Assembly: GCA_022565875.1 (NCBI GenBank)
Contig: JAIULY010000007.1
Span: 1-39,620 of the forward strand
Direction: 5' to 3'
Source of the DNA: Schleiferiaceae bacterium
GTDB taxonomy: Bacteria; Bacteroidota; Bacteroidia; Flavobacteriales; Schleiferiaceae
Length of the DNA stretch: 39,620 nt
The first letter of the stretch is position 1, and every line of letters starts with the position of its first letter. Positions 1 to 7,966 of this stretch are shown piece by piece. A program made the translations under genes and the position numbers. A model generated the notes under the pieces. It was given only the letters and a program-made list of their open reading frames with translations, searched no databases and was not told the origin of the DNA.

Positions 1-945
1 ACCGACGCCGGCGGCTACGTGTACCAATACCTCTTCTACAGCCCCTTCGGCGAGAGTTTGTATTCGCAGCATGCACAGACCGGGGAGTACAACACGCCGC
101 ATCGGTTTAATGCGAAGGAGTTTGACGTGGAGACTGGGAATTACTATTATGGGGCGCGGTATTATAACCCGCGGGTTTCTGTATGGTTGAGTGTTGATCC
201 GTTGGCGCATAAGTATCCGAGTATGTCATCGTATGTGTTTACGGGGAATAATCCTGTGCTTTTTATTGATCCAGATGGTAAGAAAATAATTTTGTCTGGT
301 CTAACTGAAGTGCAAAAAAAACTATTTTATAAAAACGTTACTGCATTAAACCAAACATCTCGGGTATTCAATCATATGTATAATGATTTGCGTGTTTCCG
401 AAGAATCTTTCACTGTGAAATCCCCACAAGCTTCTCCAAAAAACTTGGTTTTACTTTCAAAAACAGCTGGCTATTTTAGAGAAGGAGAAAATGGAAAACA
501 TACTATTGCGTTGGATAAATATAACAATAATAGTGGTTATACACCAGCTACAATTAGTGAAGAATTTTTTCATGCAGGCCAATACCTTTACAACAAAGAA
601 AATGGAATAAATCAGACTTCACTTTCTGCGGAAACCGAGGCTAGAGTATTTAGAGCATATATAGCCTATGAAATTTTAAATGGTGAAGAAACTGTTGAGG
701 GCTACACGCTTGAAAAATATGTAAATAACTTTTTGCAAAACGAAGCAGTTGATGATTATTTTAGTGTAGTCCACGCGGGGCAAAAACCAACAGATAAACA
801 AACCAAGGCCTTTAGAAGCGCAGTAGGAGGATTAGCTAGGGAGGTAAATACCCGGTATAGTCAACTTGAAGGCTGGAGACCTGGAGAACAAGCGGATACA
901 TTTAATGGAGCAACACCATATTTTGATGAATTATTAAATCGTTAG
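1..945 (+). CDS. RHS-repeat core protein, C-terminal part with variable toxin-like tip (5' end outside window)
   Basis: The frame is open from base 1 and the real start lies upstream, so this is only the C-terminal end of a much larger protein. Bases about 100-282 encode the RHS-associated core: NAKEFDVETGNYYYGARYYN, then a SVDPLAHKYP-like block, ending in DPDGK at 268-282. After DPDGK the sequence changes abruptly to AT-rich DNA and an unrelated tip of about 220 residues. This is the usual build of Rhs/YD polymorphic toxins, in which the core cages a swappable C-terminal effector. The tip contains EEFFHAGQ (558-581) and ETEAR (631-645). This pattern resembles zincin-like metallopeptidases (HExxH...E) but has Glu in place of the first His, so peptidase activity is only inferred. 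The next gene starts 2 nt after the stop and is the natural immunity candidate. The core assignment is firm and the tip activity is uncertain. Confidence 0.85.
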   Translation, partial: TDAGGYVYQYLFYSPFGESLYSQHAQTGEYNTPHRFNAKEFDVETGNYYYGARYYNPRVSVWLSVDPLAHKYPSMSSYVFTGNNPVLFIDPDGKKIILSGLTEVQKKLFYKNVTALNQTSRVFNHMYNDLRVSEESFTVKSPQASPKNLVLLSKTAGYFREGENGKHTIALDKYNNNSGYTPATISEEFFHAGQYLYNKENGINQTSLSAETEARVFRAYIAYEILNGEETVEGYTLEKYVNNFLQNEAVDDYFSVVHAGQKPTDKQTKAFRSAVGGLAREVNTRYSQLEGWRPGEQADTFNGATPYFDELLNR

Positions 946-947
946 TC

Positions 948-1265
948 ATGAAAAAGCAAGGTTTTTTTTTTCTTATTATGATCTTGAGTTGTTTGTTTTT
1001 TGGGTACTTTTTATTTCAAAACAAGAAAAAGTTAATGGACTGTACTTATGAGAACGAAATTTTAAAAAAAGAACTGCTTTTTTTATCGAGAAGTATTCCT
1101 TTGGGCACTACTTATAACGACATTATTGAATCTTTAGAAACAAACAATGATATTGATTATTTTATAGAAATTTCTAAGACTAGATGCCCCAAGTCTATTT
1201 CTTACCGAAACAGTAAAGTTTATTTTGAGGAATGCAGAGTAATTAAAGTAGAAATCAAGAATTAA
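948..1265 (+). CDS. Small membrane-anchored protein, probable immunity protein for the upstream Rhs tip
   Basis: This 105-residue protein starts 2 nt after the rhs stop codon, so the two are almost certainly translated from one message. A short basic start (MKKQ) is followed by one hydrophobic segment at about residues 5-23 (FFFLIMILSCLFFGYFLF). A basic or helical stretch (about 25-48) and a small acidic domain without a recognised family come next. That topology suits an inner-membrane protein with a periplasmic domain, or an uncleaved lipoprotein-like protein. Its AT-rich composition matches the toxin tip rather than the GC-richer rhs core, so tip and small gene were probably acquired together. 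Immunity function is inferred from position only. Confidence 0.6.
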   Translation: MKKQGFFFLIMILSCLFFGYFLFQNKKKLMDCTYENEILKKELLFLSRSIPLGTTYNDIIESLETNNDIDYFIEISKTRCPKSISYRNSKVYFEECRVIKVEIKN

Positions 1266-1270
1266 GATTG

Positions 1271-1425
1271 TCGCATTTTACAACATACATCACTACATTT
1301 ACGACCCCAACGGAACTAGATTAACGAATCCTTCGACTCCGCTCAGGAGGAACCCGAACAAGAAGCCAAACGGCGAAAGCACACTCCGGTACAGCCAACA
1401 ACTCGGCGCTACGCAGCACGTGTTG
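1271..1425 (+). repeat. Degenerate rhs-associated repeat, copy 1
   Basis: A second, diverged copy lies at 3942-4116. One frame of both copies reads HYI(Y/E)DPNGTRL(T/M)NP, which looks like coding sequence from a Bacteroidota Rhs locus. It is followed by the shared block AAACGGCGAAAGCACACTCC and an ending near CAGCACGTGTT or AAGCACGTGTT. The short dispersed motif CTTCGACTCCGCTCAGG sits at 1331-1347. It is probably the remnant of an rhs 3' end left behind when toxin tips were replaced. Confidence 0.6.
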
Positions 1426-1530
1426 GCCGCTGTTTCACGGTGTATGTGAGTGGGGATGATGGGTTGTGTTTAGAGTTTCCATTAAAAAACATGATTGAGT
1501 TTTTTTATCCAGAATTAGAACAATGCAGCC

Positions 1531-2028
1531 ATGAAGAACAGAGGTTTATTTTTTTTCTTTTTCATTTCTTTAATTGTTTTGAAATTAAAAGGACAACCAA
1601 GCATTCATTTGCCCAAGTATCAAGTGGAAATCTATAAAGGGCTAACACTATTTGGCACTGAGTGTATTATTTATAATCATGAAGGGATTCTTTTAAGAAA
1701 AGACAGTGTTCTGTTTGGAGGTAGATCTTTTATTTTTTTGGGATTGCACCAATTGCATATGGAGAAGCTTATTGATTTAAATACATTACTAAATGAATCT
1801 AATGGATTATTTCAAATTCCAGATACGATAAAAGATGTAAACGGGAATTTTCCTTTTAATTACCCAATTCGAATAATTGTGAGACAGCTAGATGGAGAAT
1901 ATTTCAAGAAAATTTTAGACTACAATTTTACGGATTTAAATAGACCCGATGAAGAAATAATAATAAGTGAATTAATAAAAAAAATTAACGACTTAATACC
2001 AAATGTATTTTCTTACTACAGGCTTTAG
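1531..2028 (+). CDS. Hypothetical exported protein (orphan immunity-type gene?)
   Basis: The 165-residue product is not recognised. It begins MKNRG followed by a very hydrophobic stretch (FFFFFISLIVLKLKGQ), a plausible signal peptide or membrane anchor with cleavage near residue 21. The rest is a soluble-looking alpha/beta domain with many charged residues and no cysteine pair or catalytic motif that I can name. It lies after a decayed rhs repeat and is AT-rich like the other cassette genes, which suggests an orphan immunity or effector-associated gene kept after its toxin was lost. The function is unknown. A start at 1531 is favoured because the signal-like segment follows it directly. Confidence 0.55.
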   Translation: MKNRGLFFFFFISLIVLKLKGQPSIHLPKYQVEIYKGLTLFGTECIIYNHEGILLRKDSVLFGGRSFIFLGLHQLHMEKLIDLNTLLNESNGLFQIPDTIKDVNGNFPFNYPIRIIVRQLDGEYFKKILDYNFTDLNRPDEEIIISELIKKINDLIPNVFSYYRL

Positions 2029-2181
2029 ATTAGAAAACCTTTAGAGGCTAGCTGTTTTAATTTATCGTGTTTAAATTATTTTGCACGATGGCGCACTTTT
2101 TATTGATTTCTAGCAATTCTTCTAGTAGGTATAGAAACCAACAGAAAAAAACACTGTTTTTTTTGATTTAAAACCTTATAA

Positions 2182-2337
2182 ATGAGGGCAATAGAAGTGA
2201 AAGATTTGGCGGTTTTTTAAAAGACAATCGAAGATGCAATTTTTTCAAGCACAGAAGTCCGAATAGATGGAGGATAAAAGTTTTGGGATAATCTGAATCA
2301 AAAACTTATAGAATCAGAAAAAACTAAACAAGAATAA
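2182..2337 (+). pseudogene. Decayed small gene with two in-frame stops
   Basis: One frame starting with ATG at 2182 reads MRAIEVKDLAVF, stop, KTIEDAIFSSTEVRIDGG, stop, KFWDNLNQKLIESEKTKQE and a terminal TAA at 2335-2337. The two internal stops are TAA at 2218-2220 and 2275-2277. The segments have protein-like composition and stay in a single frame, which points to point-mutation decay rather than chance. The family is not recognised. It ends 1 nt before the next small gene, so the two were probably once a cotranscribed pair. Confidence 0.4.
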
Positions 2338-2338
2338 A

Positions 2339-2557
2339 ATGAAAATAGCATTTAAAATTTTAGGGGTATTAATTCTTCTTTACTCAGCGTTTATCAAGTT
2401 ATTTACCAGTGTTTTTGATTTTTTGAATAAAAATAGTGATTTGAGGTTTTGGTCATCTTTTTTTGAAAGAGACTTCCCGAACATAATAAGTGTTTTTTCA
2501 ATGGTTTTCTTGTTATGGCTTTTGATCAAACCTAGTAAGCAGTCTAATCGAAATTAG
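2339..2557 (+). CDS. Small two-helix membrane protein, unknown function
   Basis: This is a 72-residue hydrophobic protein. One helix covers about residues 4-26 (KIAFKILGVLILLYSAFIKL) and a second about 48-65 (NIISVFSMVFLLWLLIKP), with a polar loop between and a basic tail, which suggests an in-in topology in the cytoplasmic membrane. No family is recognised. It follows the decayed gene at 2182-2337 by 1 nt and sits in the run of small AT-rich genes downstream of the rhs tip. It may be an orphan immunity protein, but that rests only on position. Confidence 0.45.
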   Translation: MKIAFKILGVLILLYSAFIKLFTSVFDFLNKNSDLRFWSSFFERDFPNIISVFSMVFLLWLLIKPSKQSNRN

Positions 2558-2928
2558 AAAAACACAGCATCGGGGATGTCGGTATCCAATTGAATCTGGA
2601 AGCCACCCCTCCGCGCCGTAAAAAACTTTTACAAACGGCTTTCTCTCACGAAAAAAGGACTGTGCCTTGTAGGAGTTTTGGGGTGCCCACCCTGCCGAAA
2701 ATAGGCCTTATGATGCAGGAGGCTTATGGTGTGCAGTTTTTTCGCTGGTTGCTGTTTTTTACCCAAAAGAACGATTTTGTGTTTGAGGGCGTGGCAACGG
2801 CATAGCGTAGTAGGTAACGGCAAGTATAGAAAGCGCCCGAGTTTAAAACCCGCAATAGATTTTTCAATGCATATTGCGGGTGCCGCGTTCCTCAGGCCTT
2901 TCGAAGCTGGAAGCGTGGCGTTTTGTTA
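2558..2928. other. Gene-poor stretch with degenerate repeat-like DNA
   Basis: Open frames exist on both strands here (2590-2805 plus, 2629-2823 minus), but they overlap each other antiparallel. Neither has a convincing domain, start context or codon use, so I do not call them genes. The stretch is GC-richer than the flanking small genes and contains the stem-loop at 2849-2880. It is probably a remnant of a dispersed intergenic element. Confidence 0.35.
2849..2880. other. Perfect 9-bp stem-loop
   Basis: CCCGCAATA (2849-2857) pairs exactly with TATTGCGGG (2872-2880) across a 14-nt loop. There is no U-run on either side, so it is not a typical intrinsic terminator. It is more likely part of a dispersed repeat. 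Confidence 0.5.
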
Positions 2929-3225
2929 TTATATTCTTGGTCTTGTACTCGGGTTTCTTTTGTTGTGAAAGCAAGAAAGGACTCGAACCGTATTATTGTC
3001 TTCGTTGATTGTAAAATACAGTGAATGTGGATATCGCTTAATCTTTAAAGCCCGAACGTTTTTATACCGAACTCTAAAAAATGGATTGTTTTCTAAGGTG
3101 CTGAATGCTTCTTTGAGAACAGTAATAAAATTTTCGGGAGCATCCACGCTGTAAAGCGCGTAGTAATCAATCGCATTTTCAATTTCTTTTTGAGCTCGTG
3201 GTGAAACGAAAATTTTATAGGCCAT
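2929..3225 (-). CDS. RelE/ParE-family toxin
   Basis: The 98-residue product has the compact ParE/RelE pattern: N-terminal YKIFVSPRAQKEIENAIDYY, a helix pair, an RVRYKNVRALKIKRYPHSLY core and a C-terminal strand VRVLSCFHNKRNP. Family members are either gyrase poisons (ParE) or ribosome-dependent mRNA nucleases (RelE). The I-YY--YS--AP--F spacing of the first helices is more ParE-like, so that is my preference. The gene overlaps the 3' end of the antitoxin gene upstream by 11 bp, the usual antitoxin-first order. The module lies in the accessory region beside the rhs remnants. Confidence 0.85.
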   Translation of the reverse strand: MAYKIFVSPRAQKEIENAIDYYALYSVDAPENFITVLKEAFSTLENNPFFRVRYKNVRALKIKRYPHSLYFTINEDNNTVRVLSCFHNKRNPSTRPRI

Positions 3226-3451
3226 ACTTTTTATTGAGTTGGCTGACAGACTCTTCTGCTGTTAGATAAGTGCCTTCATCTTCCTGCAAACGGTCATCCA
3301 AAACGGCTTTCATATCTGTGGTAAGTTCAAAATCGCTCACGTCTTCTTCCACAATAATAGTGATGGGCTTAGATTTAAAGGTAGCCTTAATGGCATCCAA
3401 AATATCGGTGCTTACTTCTTGTGCTGATTTTAAATGATATGTAGTGTACAT
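3215..3451 (-). CDS. Antitoxin of the ParE/RelE module
   Basis: This is a 78-residue acidic protein encoded immediately upstream of, and overlapping, the ParE-type toxin gene. The N-terminus (YHLKSAQEVSTDILDAIKATF) looks like the small DNA-binding or dimerisation part seen in Bacteroidota partners of ParE. The middle (SKPITIIVEEDVSDFELT) and the acidic C-terminus (DDRLQEDEGTYLTAEESVSQ) look like the flexible toxin-neutralising tail. It should autoregulate the operon together with the toxin. The family assignment rests mostly on gene pairing and size. Confidence 0.75.
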   Translation of the reverse strand: MYTTYHLKSAQEVSTDILDAIKATFKSKPITIIVEEDVSDFELTTDMKAVLDDRLQEDEGTYLTAEESVSQLNKKYGL

Positions 3452-3941
3452 ACTATCTTATTTTGAAATTTGTAAATTTTGCTCAAAAAAGGGCTGGAGT
3501 TTCTGTTTGGAAAGCAGTATATCAATGACTTTATAAACGGTTTGTTTATTGTCTTCATGCCGTTGCTCGACCAAGTGTTACTCTTCACTATCTGGCTTGT
3601 TTCCATTTTAACCGCCAAAGGCACAACATTACCAAAGTTTAAATACTATCGGTGTCCTATAATAAAAGGATAGCGAGCTTTTGGTATTGGCCACCGGCAA
3701 ATCACTTTACCACATTTTCCAGCTTGTTAGTATCGCGATTGCAAATGTTTAAATTTGCCTACTCCTTATATTTGCATCAAGCTTTTGTAATCTTGTTTTC
3801 GCCTAACTGTAGCGCCTGTTTGCATTCGCTTCAGCTGATACAAAGATAAAAAAGATATTAGATGGATTTCCATAAAATAAACTAGATGTGAATACTTAGA
3901 ATTCCTCTGTACCATAAAGAACAACTACCAATTAAATCAAG
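3452..3941. other. Intergenic stretch without a supported gene
   Basis: Short open frames occur on both strands, but none has a recognisable domain. The part next to 3451 must hold the promoter of the minus-strand toxin-antitoxin operon, but I see no clear TAnnTTTG box there. A TATATTTG sequence occurs on the plus strand near 3765, with no supported gene downstream. Confidence 0.3.
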
Positions 3942-4116
3942 TTGCATTTTCACGGCGTATATCACTATATAGAAGACCCTAATGGAACTAGATTAATGAA
4001 TCCTTCGGCTCCGCTCAGGAACCCTCCTTTGGCTCCGCTCAGGACCCGAATAAGAACCCAAACGGCGAAAGCACACTCCGGAACAGCCAACAACTCTGCA
4101 CCACCAAGCACGTGTT
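3942..4116 (+). repeat. Degenerate rhs-associated repeat, copy 2
   Basis: It matches 1271-1425 along its length. Landmarks are YHYIEDPNGTRLMNP in one frame, then AAACGGCGAAAGCACACTCC, then ACAGCCAACAACTC and an ending near AAGCACGTGTT. Relative to copy 1 it has an extra insert carrying a second CTCCGCTCAGG motif (about 4004-4019 and 4027-4043). The two copies bracket the run of small orphan genes and the toxin-antitoxin module. Confidence 0.6.
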
Positions 4117-4594
4117 ACATACGCACATAAAGTATGTGCGTTTGCGTAATTAAGAAAGGACATTTCTCACGCAAAGTACGCAACGGGTTTACTCGTAAAG
4201 GCACGCAAAGTATCTTTTTTTTGAGAGCTTTGTAAGGGTCTGCCCACTCAAGGTAACAAAACAAAGACAAAAGCAACCAAATAGTTCCCAACCAAAAAGG
4301 GTTTTGCCCTGGACGCAGTATAGGACAAGGCTTTGTTATGGAGTTCAACAAATGGCATAGCCCTGTCATCTCAATGGCAGCACAACGGGAAAGTCGAAAG
4401 GCTAGAAACCCTCACGATAACAGCAAACGGGTTTTATAATCCACTTTGTTTTACTGTCACATTTGCCCTTATGGTTTTAGTAGTTGTGAAAGTTTTGCAG
4501 TGGCCATCAGCGTGCTACTGTTAACAGGGTTACCGTGTTTAACTTGCGAAATTCAGTTGTGCTGATTTGGCCTGTTGCCTACCATTGATAGCGG
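4117..4594. other. Intergenic stretch with dispersed-repeat character
   Basis: No gene is supported. The minus-strand open frame at 4115-4369 encodes RVNPLRTLREKCPFLI-type sequence. In Bacteroidota such sequence turns up as a translated intergenic repeat rather than a protein family (recalled, not checked). The remainder, to about 4590, shows no coding signal. Confidence 0.35.
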
Positions 4595-4760
4595 ATGTTG
4601 CGCTGCGCCAGCGATTGTAATGGAAAGCCCGGAGGCTTGGCGACCTTACGCTGGCGCGAGTGGAGGAGGCTGGGAGGCACGAGCAGACCCCGCACACCGC
4701 AGCCAGCGTGGGAGCCGAGGCGAGGACTTGGAATGGAAAGCGCGTTTGGCGCCCAAAACA
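4595..4760 (+). ncRNA. GC-rich structured repeat element (possible Flavo-1-like RNA)
   Basis: A 9-bp stem GCGCCAGCG (4605-4613) pairs exactly with CGCTGGCGC (4649-4657). Inside it lies a second hairpin, AAGCC (4625-4629) with GGCTT (4634-4638) around a CGGA tetraloop. The motif AATGGAAAGC occurs twice, at about 4619-4628 and 4733-4742, once in each half. A GGCTG/CAGCC pairing is possible in the second half. The GC content is well above its surroundings. Similar AATGGAAAGC-containing elements are dispersed in Flavobacteria, and the Rfam Flavo-1 RNA is one candidate, but I could not test this. It may equally be a DNA-level repeat that is not transcribed. Confidence 0.4.
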
Positions 4761-4772
4761 TCAATCTAAACA

Positions 4773-7478
4773 TCACTTTGCTCCGCTGGTTTGTGCTTTC
4801 TTTTTGCCGGTTGAGCGCATCAATCGCTTTTCAATTTCTACAAGTATAAATAGTGCAACGGCATAGCCTATAATCCACCCCCAATACTGACCCTTGATAG
4901 GCGCTGTATCGAACAGGTAGTTGAATGCTGGTAAGTAGGTAAACAGCAATTGAAAGACGGCGAGTACTCCAATGGCCAAAAACGCATAGGGATTGCTAAA
5001 AAATCCTTTGCCAATAGTGGGGTAATAGGTGAATCGGCAGTTTAGGAGGTACAGGGCCTCGCACGCCACGAGTATATTTACGGCAACAGTTCTAGCAATT
5101 TCTATTTCGATGTTGGCGTCGCGCATGGCTCGGTAGGTAAGGTACACGGCTAGTGCAATTAAGGACGATACAAACACGATTCGCCACACCAAGTACCCAT
5201 CGAGTATGGCGGCACTGCTGTTTCGAGGTTTGCGCTGCATCACCACGGGTTCACTGGGCTCAAAGGCCAATGCGATGCCCAAGGTAACGGCGGTAATCAT
5301 ATTCACCCAAAGTATTTGTGCGGCAGTAATGGGTAGCGATTGCCCTAAAATAAGTGCGGCCATAATTACCAAGGCCTCAGCACCATTGGTGGGTAACATG
5401 AAAAGAATGGCTTTTTTCAAGTTTTCATACGTGGTGCGTCCTTCTTTTACTGCGGCTGTAATGGAGGCGAAGTTGTCGTCGGTGAGCACCATATCCGCGG
5501 CTTCTTTGGTTACTTCGGTTCCTTTTATTCCCATAGCAATGCCCACATCGGCGCGCTTGAGGGCTGGCGCGTCGTTTACCCCATCGCCGGTCATGGCCAC
5601 CACTTGGTTTCGCGTTTGCAATGCGGTTACCAACCGCAATTTGTGCTCGGGTGTGGCTCGTGCAAATATGTGGGTGTCTAACACTTTTGTGGCGAGCTCT
5701 TCATCTGTTGCGGCTTCTATTTCTTGTCCTGTCATGGCAAGGCCTTTTTCGGCAATGCCCAACTTTTCCCCGATGCTTTGTGCGGTTAAAACGTGGTCGC
5801 CGGTGATCATTTTCACTTGTATTCCGGCACTTTTGCACTGGGCTATGGCGTCGTAGACTTCGTCGCGAGGTGGGTCCATCAATCCGGCAATGCCCAAAAA
5901 TGTCAACTCCGTTAAATCACGGTGGTCGATGTTGGTGGTTTTACTTTTGTCTACAACCTTAATGGCTGCGGCAATAATGCGCTCTCCCTCTCCGGCGTGT
6001 GCCTCTATTTTTGCATTCCAAAAATCTGGATCAATGGCTTCGTGTTCACCGGAGGCGATAAACTGTTTCGCACTCATTTCGATGAGCTTCTCCGGGGCTC
6101 CTTTGATGAGGTAGACGCATTGGTCATTTTCAAGTGTTGTTGCAATGGCCATGTATTTGTGCGCTGAATCAAAAGGCAATGTTGCATGGCGCTTTAGTTT
6201 TCCGGGCGCTATTTGGGCCTTCATGCCAACAGTAATCAATGCACCTTCTGTTGGCTCTCCTGTGAGTGTCCACGCTGCGCCTCTCTTTTCGATAGTGGCG
6301 TCGTTGCATTGCGAAAAAGCGAGTAAAAGATGCTGTAAGTCGGCGTATTGCGCTAGGTCGGTCACTTTTTCTTTCTCCTTTGTAATGTTGCCTTTGGGCT
6401 CATAGCCTGTTCCTGTTACAGCGTAGTGATTATCGGCTGTTTGCAGGCTGCTTACGGTCATTTCATTTTTGGTCAACGTGCCTGTTTTGTCGGAGCAAAT
6501 GGTGTTTACGGCGCCAAGTGTTTCTACGGAGGGCAATTTTCTAATGATGGCATTTTTGCGAGCCATTTGCTGCACGCCGAGCGCCAAAACTATGGTCATC
6601 AATGCCGGTAAACCTTCAGGAATGGCGGCAACGGCCAAACCGATTACGGCGGGAAAAATGTCTTCTAGTGTATAGTTCTGAACAAAGTACCCAAACAAGA
6701 AAAAGGCGCCTGCAAGTCCCATGATGACGAAACTAAGGGTTTTTCCAAACGCATTGATTTGCCGCAACAAAGGAGTGGTCAATTGGTCGACATCATCCAA
6801 CATTTTGTTGATGCGCCCGAGTTCGGTTTCCGATCCGGTTGCGGTAACTACACCAACGCCATTTCCAAATGTGATAGCGCAACCGCTGAAGAGCATGTTG
6901 TGTTGATCGGCAAGTAATGTGTCAGCAGGAAGGGTGTCGACTTTTTTGCTTGAGGGCACGGACTCGCCTGTAAGGGCGGCTTCTTCAGATTTCAAACTAT
7001 GGGCTTCCACCAAGCGCATATCTGCCGGAATGCGATCACCGGCTTTTAGAAAGACGATATCGCCGGGAACAAGTTCTGTTGCTGAAATTTGCATCTTTTT
7101 TTCGTCGCGTAAGACTAAAGCATTGAGCGACAACATTTTTTTAAGGGCTTCAAGGGCCGATTCGGCCTTACCCTCTTGGATGTACCCAATTAGCGCGTTG
7201 ATTAAAATCACCCCCCAAATGACCCCGGTATCTACCCAATCCTCCAAAAGTGCTGTAATGACTGATGCTGCGATGAGTACGTAGATAAGCACGTTGTGAA
7301 ACTGCATAAAAAACCGCACCCACTCGCTTTTCTTTGCCGCCGCAGGTAATTCGTTCTTTCCGTGGTTGTGCAATTTTTCATTGGCAACTGTAGCAGAAAG
7401 CCCTTTTTGAGAAGTGTTTAGGTCATTGAGTAACGCGTCAAGAGGTTGGGCGTGTGCTTTTATTTTTTGGGCAGTCAT
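4773..7478 (-). CDS. P-type cation-transporting ATPase (P2-type, CtpF-like)
   Basis: This 901-residue membrane pump couples ATP hydrolysis to cation transport. All core elements are present. They are an N-terminal cation-ATPase domain (about 8-75), actuator motif TGES (170-173), PEGLP in helix M4 (287-291), phosphorylation site CSDKTGTLTKNE with Asp330, nucleotide-site KGAPE (459-463), MITGD (557-561) and hinge GDGVNDAP (631-638). About ten hydrophobic helices are visible. PEGLP places it with Ca2+/Na+-type P2 pumps. Helix M6 reads WVNMITAVTLGIALAFEPSE, without the Asp of the NxxTD site of SERCA. This resembles the mycobacterial CtpF branch, so the transported ion is uncertain. It is a single gene with divergent asnS upstream, and the start at 7478 gives the usual N-terminus. 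Confidence 0.92.
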   Translation of the reverse strand: MTAQKIKAHAQPLDALLNDLNTSQKGLSATVANEKLHNHGKNELPAAAKKSEWVRFFMQFHNVLIYVLIAASVITALLEDWVDTGVIWGVILINALIGYIQEGKAESALEALKKMLSLNALVLRDEKKMQISATELVPGDIVFLKAGDRIPADMRLVEAHSLKSEEAALTGESVPSSKKVDTLPADTLLADQHNMLFSGCAITFGNGVGVVTATGSETELGRINKMLDDVDQLTTPLLRQINAFGKTLSFVIMGLAGAFFLFGYFVQNYTLEDIFPAVIGLAVAAIPEGLPALMTIVLALGVQQMARKNAIIRKLPSVETLGAVNTICSDKTGTLTKNEMTVSSLQTADNHYAVTGTGYEPKGNITKEKEKVTDLAQYADLQHLLLAFSQCNDATIEKRGAAWTLTGEPTEGALITVGMKAQIAPGKLKRHATLPFDSAHKYMAIATTLENDQCVYLIKGAPEKLIEMSAKQFIASGEHEAIDPDFWNAKIEAHAGEGERIIAAAIKVVDKSKTTNIDHRDLTELTFLGIAGLMDPPRDEVYDAIAQCKSAGIQVKMITGDHVLTAQSIGEKLGIAEKGLAMTGQEIEAATDEELATKVLDTHIFARATPEHKLRLVTALQTRNQVVAMTGDGVNDAPALKRADVGIAMGIKGTEVTKEAADMVLTDDNFASITAAVKEGRTTYENLKKAILFMLPTNGAEALVIMAALILGQSLPITAAQILWVNMITAVTLGIALAFEPSEPVVMQRKPRNSSAAILDGYLVWRIVFVSSLIALAVYLTYRAMRDANIEIEIARTVAVNILVACEALYLLNCRFTYYPTIGKGFFSNPYAFLAIGVLAVFQLLFTYLPAFNYLFDTAPIKGQYWGWIIGYAVALFILVEIEKRLMRSTGKKKAQTSGAK

Positions 7479-7966
7479 TTTTGGGTGTTTTGGGTTGTTT
7501 AATGGCTACGTAACGAAGGCTCATTTTAACAGGGCTAAGTTAAGCAGACTCTAGGCCCTAGCCAACCATTCTGGATGAATTATTTACTTCATATTACCAA
7601 AGCATTTGTAGGGCGCTAACTTTTTTTGCTAATGCTACTTACGTGAATGTGTTTAAAAAAGATGACATCGAGTAGGGGTATTAGAAATCGAGAAGGTTTA
7701 GTCGTCCCCATGATGTATTTATGGAGTGCGGTGTGATAGGGCGGCAAATATGTGCTGCTGCAAGGGCAGGCTAAGAAGGTGAAAAAAGCGACTTGTAGAG
7801 GGGTAGTAATGCGCTAATGAAAGCCGGCCTTTTTGTGCGCGTGAAAAGCATCATTCTTGATAGATCGCAACAGCGTATCAAAAACCTCTCCGATTTGCCA
7901 AAGAAGCGGCAAGAGTTCAAAAAAAATTATGCACTTTTGCAAACTTGAAAAACGACAATTATCAGC
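7479..7966. other. Divergent intergenic region between the ATPase gene and asnS
   Basis: No supported gene lies in these 488 bp. They must contain the promoters of the minus-strand ATPase gene and of asnS. A near-consensus -7 box, CACTTTTG, lies about 30 nt before the asnS start but has no good upstream TTTG. A weak TTGCC/GGCAA hairpin lies near 7895-7912. Confidence 0.4.

Noticed and set aside
2590-2823. Overlapping open frames on both strands of about 65-70 codons
   Set aside because: They are antiparallel, have no domain or start context, and sit in repeat-like DNA. At most one could be real and neither is convincing.
4115-4369. Minus-strand open frame encoding RVNPLRTLREKCPFLI-type sequence
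   Set aside because: The sequence looks like a translated dispersed intergenic repeat rather than a protein.
5206-7284. Long plus-strand open frames within the P-type ATPase gene
   Set aside because: They are antisense shadows of a clearly coding, full-length ATPase gene.
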